NCBI RefSeq assembly: GCF_004331955.1
Contig: NZ_CP036532.1
Coordinates: forward strand, 2,604,001-2,668,000
Direction: 5' to 3'
DNA length: 64,000 nucleotides
DNA from: Roseitalea porphyridii
GTDB taxonomy: Bacteria; Pseudomonadota; Alphaproteobacteria; Rhizobiales; Rhizobiaceae
Shown here piece by piece: positions 17,817 through 28,300 of this stretch. The translations under genes and the position numbers were made by a program. Positions within the stretch are counted from its first letter, which is position 1, and every line of letters begins with the position of its first letter. The notes under the pieces were generated by a model. The model searched no databases. It saw nothing but the letters and a program-made list of their open reading frames with translations, and was not told where the DNA came from.

Positions 17817-17975
17817 ATGACGCGCGGAAACAAGTCGCACCTGCCGCAGAAGCCGTGCGTCGTGTGCGGACGGCCCTTTACGCGGCGGCGCAAATGGGCG
17901 CGCGACTGGGACCGCGTGCGCTACTGCTCGGAACGGTGTCGCCGCGCCCGCGGCAGCCGGAAAGAGGCAGACTGA
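17817..17975 (+). CDS. DUF2256 zinc-knuckle-like small protein
   Basis: A 52-residue basic protein with a CxxC pair (CVVCGRPF), the segment RRRKWARDW and a second pair YCSERC, the hallmark of DUF2256. The spacing suggests a treble-clef or zinc-ribbon-like knuckle. The family is often found near photolyase/cryptochrome-like genes, but none is here. An in-frame ATG at 17790 would add nine residues. Function is unknown. Confidence 0.8.
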   Translation: MTRGNKSHLPQKPCVVCGRPFTRRRKWARDWDRVRYCSERCRRARGSRKEAD

Positions 17976-18023
17976 CCTGCCACGCGGCACCGCTGCGGAC
18001 GCGAGCGCCGCAAGCGACCGTGG

Positions 18024-18404
18024 CTAGTCTTCCGTCTCGGGCCTGCGGCGCAGCTTCAGCACGCGCGGCACGCGGAACATCAGCGGATGGTCCTTCGCTC
18101 CGGCCCGCCCCTCCTTCGGCTCCTCGGCCAGCGCCGGCAGGAAATCGCCGCGCCGGGCCATCTCGAAGGTGTTTTCGACGAGCGGGGCGAACCCGCCGCG
18201 ATGCAGCGCCGACAGAAAGCCCAGCGTCACCGCGGCACTGCCGGTGAAGACCCAGTTGCAATCCTCGAAATGGCAGTTCACCAGTTCCGGTGGCGGCCCG
18301 CCGGCATAGACCAGTTCGCATCGCGCGAACCGGCAGTTGCGGAAACCGGCGCCGTCGAGTTCGATCCGCTCGTCGGCGAACGATTGTCCGTCATGGCGGG
18401 TCAC
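18024..18404 (-). CDS. Pentapeptide-like hypothetical protein
   Basis: A 126-residue protein starting with GTG at 18404, preceded by GAGGAGG, and overlapping the stop of the IalB-family gene by 4 bp (GTGA). Residues 15-55 show quasi-pentapeptide spacing of aromatic and cysteine residues (GAGFRNCRFARCELVY, then LVNCHFEDCNWVF), which suggests a short right-handed quadrilateral helix. The remainder is helical and the C-terminus is basic. It has no signal peptide. I do not recognise a function; cotranslation with the secreted IalB protein is likely. Confidence 0.72.
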   Translation of the reverse strand: MTRHDGQSFADERIELDGAGFRNCRFARCELVYAGGPPPELVNCHFEDCNWVFTGSAAVTLGFLSALHRGGFAPLVENTFEMARRGDFLPALAEEPKEGRAGAKDHPLMFRVPRVLKLRRRPETED

Positions 18405-18955
18405 GGCCGGTCCTCCTCGTGCGCGGTGAGCGCCTCCGCCGCCGCGGTGAAGCCGGCGAGCGAGACCCCGAGCGTGATCACCTCGCCTTTCACCGAGCGC
18501 ATGCTGACATTTAGCGTGCGGCCCGCGCGCATCGCGGCGACCATCTGTGCGTCGAGCGGCAGCTGCGCGTAGACGCCGGCCGCATCGCTGGTCCCGATCG
18601 CCGCACGCAGCGGCGTGCCGCGCTCGTCCACATCGAGCGCGATACCGGCCGGCAGATCGAGCCCGTGCGGCAGGCGTACCAGGCCGGTCAGCCCGGCGCC
18701 TTCGTCGGCCACCCGCAGCACGACCGTCATGACATGGTCGCCGGTGCCCTCGGCGGTCAGGATCTGGGACATCTGGCAGCGGTCCTCGTCGCCGGCGTCG
18801 GTCGCGCACTGCACGACCCAGTCGCCATGCACGCCCGGCTCGGCCGCGCCGGCGCGCGTGCCAGGACCGGCGACCGACGCCACCAGCACAAGGCCTGCCG
18901 CGACCCGTCGCCGCCGCGCCCTGGTCGATATGCCGCGAATCCCGTTCACCCGCAT
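18401..18955 (-). CDS. Invasion-associated locus B (IalB) family protein
   Basis: A 184-residue secreted protein. The signal peptide (MRVNGIRG, an Arg-rich stretch, then AAGLVLVASVAG, ending near AGAAE) precedes GDWVVQC and a CQMSQ segment, the two conserved cysteine motifs of the IalB family. IalB was named for Bartonella erythrocyte invasion, but homologues are widespread in free-living alphaproteobacteria as periplasmic proteins of unclear role. The ATG at 18955 is chosen for the signal peptide; the frame stays open upstream. It is followed by the overlapping pentapeptide-like gene. Confidence 0.82.
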   Translation of the reverse strand: MRVNGIRGISTRARRRRVAAGLVLVASVAGPGTRAGAAEPGVHGDWVVQCATDAGDEDRCQMSQILTAEGTGDHVMTVVLRVADEGAGLTGLVRLPHGLDLPAGIALDVDERGTPLRAAIGTSDAAGVYAQLPLDAQMVAAMRAGRTLNVSMRSVKGEVITLGVSLAGFTAAAEALTAHEEDRP

Positions 18956-19391
18956 GTGCCCTGCCCTGCAACCCCGAAGGACGCCAATGGCCGGCACCAT
19001 GGCGCAAGCCGGCGGCAGCGGCAACGATCCGCCGGTGACATGCATCCAGAGAAAAAGGCACAGGCGACCGGGTGCCGCATCAAGAACGACCCGTATGCTG
19101 GCAGCAATCGGTTCCCGTCCATGTCTTCCCCATGTGCCGGCGGGCTTTATCATGTGCCAATTCTGCAACATGCGCGATGATAGAAAGAAAAACCGCTGCA
19201 TCCACTGGCGCGTAACATGCGGTTAATCTAGCGTCTCTGTGATCCGCAGCGCGATTCCACGGGATTCCGACGTCGTCACGGCCGAAATGGCTCCACGACG
19301 CACGAAGACCGAAGCGGGCGATCGCTTGGCGGACGGGTGAGAGCGGCACGATCGATCTCGATGTGGACGCCTTGCCGTCAGGGGGTGAGGC
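18956..19391. other. Intergenic region between the IalB-family gene and the inverse autotransporter
   Basis: A stretch of 436 bp between divergent genes. It is relatively A/T-rich around 19140-19230 and presumably holds both promoters. I see no convincing small gene, RNA or operator. The minus-strand frame that extends the IalB gene upstream (to 19201) is open but encodes no recognisable sequence. Confidence 0.6.
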
Positions 19392-22300
19392 GTGTTGAAT
19401 TTCGAGGCGTGCATGCGATCGGACGGCTGCGGTCAGGCGGCCGACGCGCGGCCGCTCGATCATCACGTCCGGCGACCGGCCGACCCCAGGATCCGCGCCA
19501 CGCTGCCACGCCTGACCACCACGGCCTCGCTGACCGCCATCGCGTTCGCCACCGGCACGATCTCCGGCCGGGCGAACGATGCGATCACGGGTATCCTTCC
19601 CATCTCCGCCGACGATGATCCGCATCTGGCCGCGCCGGGCAGCACCGTCACGATGGTCGCGGTCGGCGCCGACGACACGCACGACTATCTGCTCGACCTG
19701 GGCGGCAGCGGACCGGACACGATCGACAGGCGCATCGCCGCCGCATTCGGCGACGGTGACGAAGCCACCCGCCTGCCGCCACCGCCCGCCGAACGGCCGG
19801 TCAGGCAGGACACCGCTCCGGGGGCGGACGCGACACCTGCGCAGGACGGCGCGCCCCGGCAATCGACCTACGCGCTACAGAGCCAAGCCCGCATCGTCAG
19901 CGCCTTCTCGCCCGATCGCGGCCCGCTCGCGATCGAGCCCAAATGGGGGCCGTTCATCGATTTCATCGCCCGGCCCGGCTCGCCCTATTCGTCCGGGACG
20001 ATCGACGTCTTCGCGCCGCTGTTTCAGGCCGATGACTGGCTGCTCTACATCAATGCGGGCGGCACGCTGTCGACGCTCCCCTCCCAGCAGGGCAGCATCG
20101 GCGGCGGCTACCGGCAGATCGTGCCGGACTTCCTGTTCGGCCAGGACACGATCCTGGGGGTCTACGGTTTCGTCGACTTCCTCAACACGAAGAACAACAA
20201 CAGCTTCGTGCAGGGCACGATCGGCGCCGAACTGCTGACCGAGAACTTCGAGTTCCGCATCAATGGCTACCTGCCCGGATCGCGCACCTACGATGTGGGC
20301 GGCGTCAGCGCCGGGGCTGTGGCGCTGCAGGGCACCAACGTCATCCTGTCGGGCACGCAGCGGCGCGAGCAGGCCCTGCCTGGCTTCGATGTCGATGTCG
20401 GCCTGCGCTTCGAACTCGACCCGGACACCGCCTTCCGCGTTGGTGGCGGCTACTATCGCTTCGAACGCGGCGCCAGCAAGGTGGAGGGCGGGCGCCTGCG
20501 CGCCGAGGTGGCGTTCGACGACCCGTTCGGCTTCGACGGGGCGACGCTTGCGGTCGGCGGCGAACTGACCCACGACAACCAGTACGGCACCCAGGGCAAC
20601 GCGACCATACGCTTCCGCATGCCGCTGGGATCGAACCGCACCTATGGCGACGAGGGCGGCGCATCGGACGGCATCGACGGGCTGATGGTGCGCCCGGTCA
20701 ACCGCTTCCAGAACATCGTGGCGCCCGAGTTCGACGTGCCGGTCGAGAACGCCGGCCCCCTGACCGACGCGGCGACCGGCCAGACGCTGCAGGTCTATCA
20801 CGTCGCGCAGACAGCCCAGGGCACCGGCGACTGCTCGAGCGCCCAGAACGCCTGTACCTTCACGGTCGCCCAGGGGCTCGCCGGGGCGGGCGACACGTTC
20901 CTTGCCGTCGATATCGCCGGCGACATTGCAGACGTCTTCGCGCTGACCGCCGACCGGCAGCGGGTCGTCGGCGCCGGCGATGCGGGCACGGTTTCGGTGC
21001 CGCTGACCGACGCGCTCAACTCGGTTCTGACGCTCGGCGGCCTGGGCGGCCGTCCCACCGTCGCCGGCGTCAATTTCGGGGCAACCGACAGCCCCTATCT
21101 GGCCGGCATCGCCACGAACGGCGCCGCCGGGATCGGCGGCAACGGCTTCACCGGCACAGCGACGATCATGGACGTGCGCACCACAGGCGGCGGGCTGGCG
21201 CTCCAGAACAGCGCCGCGACCGTCAACGTGTCCGGATCGCGGTTCGATGGCGGAGCGGGGTTCGGCGTGTCGCTGACCAATCTGGGCGGCGCCTTCACGA
21301 TGACCGGCAGCACGGTCACCGGCAGCGGCGGCAGCGTCCGCATCGAGGGCGGTAACGGCGCGATCAGCCATGATGGCGCGATCACCCAGACCGGCGCGGC
21401 GAGCGCCGTCGACATCCGCAACCGCACCGGCGGCGCGGTGACCTTCGGCGGGCCGGTCACCGCCAACACCGGCGCGGCGACGGCCATCAATCTGCAGAAC
21501 AATGCCGGCACCATCGCCTTCGGCGGCAATCTCGACATCGATACGACCACCGGCACCGGCATCCACCTGAACGGCAACACGGGGCCGGTCAACTTCGGCG
21601 CGATGACGCAGATCGACGTCGCCGGCGCCGGCACCGGCGTCGATTTCCAGGGCACCACGGGCGGCGCGGTCGGTTTCGCCGATCTCGACATCGCGCTGTC
21701 GGGCGCCAACGTCACGGCGTTCGACCTTGCCGGCGCCATGATCAATGCCAATGTGACCGCGACCGATTTCGACGTGTCCTCGACGACCAATGTCGGCACG
21801 ACGGGCATCGATCTGTCGGGGACCACGGGTCCGGGCACGATCCGGCTCGGCGACATGAACGTCGCCGGCCAGAGCGCCTCGATCGCCGGCGTCGATGTCG
21901 GCGTCCGGTTCAGCGCCGCATCGAACGCCACCTTCGTCTTCGGCGACGGCGAGAGCCCGACGGACCGGGGCTCGACCATTTCGGGCACGACCGCGATCGC
22001 CAACGGCTCGGCGGCGACGAACGGCTCCTATGATTTCGACGATGTCGCCTTCACCGGCACGCTCGATTTCACCGCCGCCGGCGGCGGCGATCTGGTCTTC
22101 GTGGCCGCCACGGCGACGGGCGACGGTTCGGGCTCGGACGTCGACAACCGCGCCAATGTCATCACCGCCGACGCGATCGTCGCCGCAAACACGACGTTCG
22201 TCCTGATCAATGACGGCGCGGCGATCGACGATGTCGACGGCTTCACCCTGTCGAACGACCAGACCATGGCCTCGTTCGGCAACGGCCGCACGTTCGCCAG

Positions 22301-25300
22301 CGCGGGCCTGATCATCCCGGCCAGTTTCTCCGGCGTGCCGGGCGGCGGCGCGGCGATCACCGATCCGACCGGCAACGGCGCGGCGGTGCTCACCAACACC
22401 GGCGCCGGCGACACGCTGACAGCGCTCGGCGCGGTGACGACGCAGGACTTCATCATCGAGAATGCGGCCGGCGGCGACGGTCTGGCGGGAACGGGCGCCA
22501 TCGGCATCACCTCGACCGGGCTGACGATCCGCAACATCACGGCCGGTCAGGGCATCGATCTGGACAATGTCACCGGTACGGTGACGCTCGATGACACGAC
22601 GGTCGCAACGACGGTCAGCAACGGCGTCGACATCGCCAATTCCACCGTTTCCTTCACCGGCGATCTCGACATCGATACGACCACCGGCACCGGCCTGAAC
22701 GTCACCGGCGGTTCGACGGTCGGCGTCGCGGCGGCCGGCATGCAGACCATCGATTCGACGGCGGGCGTGGCGCTCGACATGGCGATCGCGACGATCGGCG
22801 CCGGCGGTGTCAATCTCGACACCGTGTCCGGCACCGGCGGAACGCGGGCGATCAACCTGACCGGTGTCACGACCAGCGCCGGCAACGGGATCAACATCGG
22901 CCGGGCAAATGCGCTCAATAACACCGTGCAGGGCATCGCGATCGACGACGTGACCGGCGCCGGCGGGGTGACGATCGTCGCCGCCGACATCGACAATCCG
23001 ACCGGCCGCGGCATTGCGATCACGGGCACCAACACCGGCGCGACGTTCAGCATCGGCACCGGCACGTCCGGCGGCCTGACGGGTCTGAGCATCGATGGCG
23101 GCACGATCGGCGTGTTCCTCAACCAGAACGGCGGCAATATCAACGTCGGCACCGGGACGGGCTTCGTCCGGATCGGTGAAACGACGGCCCCGACCGTCGC
23201 CGGCGTCGACAATGATGTCTCCAACGCCGGCGAGGCGCTGAACGTCGGCAACGCCACCAACGCGTCACGGATCAATTCCGGTGGTCGCGGACTGGATCTG
23301 TTCGGCCGCCCGACGCTGACGGTCACCAACCTCGACATCACCAATGCCGGCACCGAGGGTGTCCATCTCGCCAATTTCGGCGGGACCGCGACGTTCGACG
23401 ATCTGACCATCCAGGGGATCGGCGGCGCGAGCAATGCCGTCAACATCGTTCAGGTCAACGACACGAGCACGCTGACGTTCAACGATCTGGTGATCGGCGG
23501 TTTCGACGGCGGCGCGACCGGCGGCGGCATCGTCGCCAATGTCAGCGGCGCCGGATCGACCAGGATCGCCTTTGGCGGGACGACGAACACGATCACCGCG
23601 CCCGGCGCGGCCATCGACGTCGACAACACGTCCGGCAACGCCGCCTCGGTGGTCCTGGGGCTCGACAATCTCGCCCTGACGCGCGCGACGGCCGGCTTCA
23701 CGCTCGACGTGGACGGCGGGGCGACAGACGGCGCAACCGTCGTAACGTCTCTGAACGGCCTGACCATCATCGGCAACGGCACCAGCGGCGGCGCCCTGTT
23801 CGACCGGGTCACCTTCGATGCCGATACCGGCACAGCCGGCATCCAGCAGGTGACGGGCACCGGCACCACGCAGATCGGTCAGGGCGTCGGCGCGCGGGTC
23901 GTCGGCGATGGCCTGTCCCTTCTGGTGCCGACCGGGGATCTGGCGCTCGGCACGGTCGATATCTTCAACACCGGCGGCACGGGCCTCGAGGTCGACACCA
24001 AGACCGGCGGTCCGACCGTTTTCACGCTGGGCACGACCGGCGGAACGGTCGACACGGCCGGTGGACCGGCGCTGTTCCTCGATCCGCTGACCACGGCCAT
24101 GACCCTCAACGCGGTCACGTCGACCAACAGCGCCGCAGCCCTTGGCGCAACGGGCGCAGGCGCCAGCGGCAACGGCACGGGCATCACGCTCGACCAGGTC
24201 TCGGGCACCTTCACCGTGACGGGCACGACGACGATCACGGGTGCGGCGGACGACGCCATCCTGCTGACGGGCAATGCCGGCTCCATCGGCTTCGGCACGG
24301 TGGCGATCGCCATGGACACCGGCGCGGGCACGGCGGGCATCGACGTCGAGGGCGCGAACGGCGCCATCACCTTCGGCACGACCACGATCACAGCCGTCGG
24401 CGGGGCCGCAAACCAGACCGGCATCGATCTTTCCGGCGCGATGCTGAACGGAACCGTCGCGTTCCAGTCGGCGGCGATCAGCGGACCGGACACATCGACC
24501 ACCTCGATCGGCATCGACCTGACCGGCGTGACCGGCAACCAGCTGGTCAACATCGGCAGCCAGCTGAACCCGGACACGGGGCCGTCCAGTTCGATCACCG
24601 ACCTGCATCGCGGCGTGGTGATCGACAACACGGCGGCGGTGCAGTTCACCTTCGGCGACGGCGAGAGCGCCGACGATACGGGCTCGTCGATCAGCGTCAA
24701 CGGTCAGGCCGGCGCCTTCACCGTCGATGTCGCCGGCGGCACGCTGCCCGCCTCCAGCTTCGATTTCAACGATGTCGTCTTCACCGGCAACGCGAACCTG
24801 CCGGCTGCCGCGGGCGCGGTCACTTTCGTGTCCGAGACCGGTGGCAACATTGCCGCGAACACGCACAATCTCAGCCAGTCGCTGAACACCATCACGGTCG
24901 CCGATGCGGAAGCCTTGGCCAACACCGGACAGACCTTCGTCTTCGTCGCCCACACGGGCGCCGGCACGATCGATGTGGGTGTCGCGGTCAATGGCGGCGG
25001 CGCGGACGGCTTCACGCTGAAGGACGGTCAGTCGCTCGACGGGTTCGACGATGGCCGCCAGATCGCGTTCGGCACGATCCAGCCGGCCAATGTCGAGGGC
25101 AATCTGGGCGCTGTCGGCGGGCTCGTCACCCAGGACACGGTGATCGCCAGCAACTCGGCCGGCGGTGCGACCTCGATCGTGGCGACGGCGGCCGGCGCCG
25201 GCAATTCGACCATTCGCAACACCGTGTTCGACGGCACGGGCCTTGGCGCGGGCGACGCGGCGATCTCGGTCAGCGGCGCGGCCAACGCGGTCACGGTCAA

Positions 25301-28300
25301 CAATGTCGAGATCACCAATGTCGGCGCCGGCGCGACGGCGGTCCTGCTCGACAACAATGCCGGCGGCGTCGCCCTCACCGATGTCGACCTGGTCGGACCC
25401 AATGCCGGCGCTGCGCTCGGCATCGACGCGGGCACGGGTTCGACGGCGGCGATCACGGTCGATGCCGCTTCCGACATCGACGGCACGACCGGGACCGTCG
25501 TCTCGATCGGCGCGGGCGGGCGGAACGTCACCATTGGCGGCGCCATCGCCGCCGCCGGCAACACCGACAACGTCATCGATATCGCCGGCCAGTCCGCGGG
25601 GACGATCCAGTTCGGCGCGGTGACGTCGTCGACGGCGACGGGCGACAGCGTCATCGAGGTGACAGGCCAGACCGGCGGCACGCTTTCGTTCGGCAACGTG
25701 GCGATCACCGGCTACGGCAACGCGGGCACCGACACCGCGATCGAGCTTGCCGGGTCGGGCGGCACGGCGACCTTCACCGATGTCGACATCACGACGACCA
25801 ACGGCGCCGGCTTCTCGGCGACGGGCGCCGGCCTGACCGTGGCGGCGAATTCGGGCGACATCAACGCGGCGGGCGGCGCGGCGGTCAACCTGACCGGCGT
25901 GCGGGCGCTCAACTTCGCGCTGACATCGGTCACCGGCAATGGCGGCGGCGCCGTCGGCAACGGTCTGGTGCTCAACAATCTCGGCGCGAACTCGGGCTTC
26001 TCGGTCGCCGGCGCGACGACGCTCGACAACTATACCGGGTTCGGGCTCAGCATCGCCAACCTGGCGCAGAACGGACAGACCCTCGCCTTCGGCGCCGTCA
26101 ACATCAACACGACCGTCGGTCAGGTTGACCCCGGCGGAGACGGCATCGGCATCGACACGATTTCGGCGACGGGCACCGATATCGACTTCGGCGCGGTCAC
26201 GATCGGCAATGCCACCAACGGCTCCGGCACGGGCATCGCGATCGAGGACATCACCAACGCGGCGACCGGCTTCGATCTCGACTTCGGCTCGCTGTCGCTG
26301 AACAACCTGTTGCTGGGGCTTGTCGTCGACGATTTCGACGCGCCGGGCGCATCGACGATAACGGTGGCCGGGACGACCAACATCACCGCCAACCAGTTCG
26401 ACGCGATCCGGATCATCAATTCGGACGGCGACATAACCTTCGGCGGGCGCACGACCATCATCAACGGCGGTGCGGCCGCAGGTGCCGATGGCATCGATCT
26501 GGGCACCAGCGCCGGCGGCGCCAACACCGGCGCCTACACGTTCAACGGCCTCGACGTCACGGTCAATGGCGCCGGGGCGTTCGGCTTCCGGGCCACCGAT
26601 TCGGGCACGGTCACGATCAACGATCCGGGCGGCAACAACCAGATCACCTCCAACAACGGCACGGCGGTGTTCATCAACCCGACGGTCGCCAACATCACGC
26701 TGCAGAACGTCACGTCGACGAACGCCACCGGATCGGGCGTCGACCTGACGCTGGCGGCGGGATCGAACTTCACCGTCAACGGCACAACGGCCGTCACCGG
26801 CTCGGACGAGGCCGGCGTGGAGATCACCAATTCGGGCGGCTCGACCGTTTCGCTCGGCACGCTCACCATCGACAATGACGGCGCCGCCGCGGACGGAGCC
26901 GGCCTGTTCGTCAATCAGGCCGGCACCGGGACGCTCAATCTCAACGTGACGACGGGCACGATCGCCAGCGGTAATGACGAAGCGATCAATCTGTTCAACA
27001 CGTCCACCGGCGGCATCGCCCTCGGCGTCACGCTGACCAGCGTTTCAGTGAACGGGGCCGCCGAAGGCATCAACATCGTCCGTACGAACGGAACGATGTC
27101 CGGCTCGCTGAACACCGGGGCCGGCGGATCGATCACCGGCACGACAACCCGCGCGATCAACGTCAACGGCGGGACGGAAACGGTGACGATCGGCCAGTCC
27201 GTGACCACGGCGGGCGGGGAAGCCGTACGCGTCTCCAACAAGACAGGGGGTTCATTCACCCTCTCGGGCAACATCAACCACGCCGGCGGCGGCCAGGGCG
27301 TCGTCGTCAGCAATACGTCCGGCGGAACCGTCACAACCTTTTCGGGAACGTCGAAGGTCATCAACGCCGGCACCGCCAACGGCGTCAACCTCACCGGCAA
27401 CACCGGCGCGACGATCAACTTCACCAATGGCGGGCTCGACCTGGACACCACGTCCGGTACCGGCTTCGGCGCGTCGGGCGGTGGCACGGTCAATGTGTCC
27501 GGCGCCAACAACACGATCCAGACGACCAGCGGCAGCGCCCTGGTCCTGGACAATGTAACGATGGGCGCCACCTTCGCCAGCGTCGGAGCCAGCGCGCTCG
27601 CCGGCGCCAACGGCATCGACCTTCAGAACACGTCCGGCACTCTGACGGTCCAGGGCGGCACGATCACGAACACGGCGGCCTCCACCGCAATCAGGATCGG
27701 CGCCGTGGGGACGAATGCCAGCGGCGGCAACGCGACGACCAATATCGCCACCAACGTCAATTCGTCCGGGGCGACGGGCGTGGCGGCCGACATCAGCGAA
27801 CTTACCGGCGGCTCGGTCACGCTTTCGGGCAATTTCACCGACGACAACGCCTCGGGCGGCGCGTTCCGCGTCCGCCAGATCAACAACGGCACGGCGGCGA
27901 CCGTGACCTTCTCCGGTGCAACCAAACAGGTCAGCACGGCCAACATCCTGGCTGTTCAGGTCGCCGCCAACACCAATGGAACGGTCAATTTCACCAATGG
28001 CGGGCTCGACATCGACACCACGTCCGGCACCGGCTTCGGCGCGTCGGGCGGTGGCACGGTCACGGTCCAGGGCGCCGGCAACACGGTGACCTCGACGACC
28101 GGCACCGCTGTCACCATCACCGACACGACGATCGGCGCGGCAGACGTGACGTTCCAGAGCGTGTCGGCCAACGGTGCGGCCAACGGCATCCTGCTCGAAA
28201 ACACCGGCACGACGGGTGCATTCACCGTAACCGGCGACGGCACGACCACCGGCGGCGTTCTCAACCGGAACGGGACCGGCGGCACCATCCAGAACACCAC

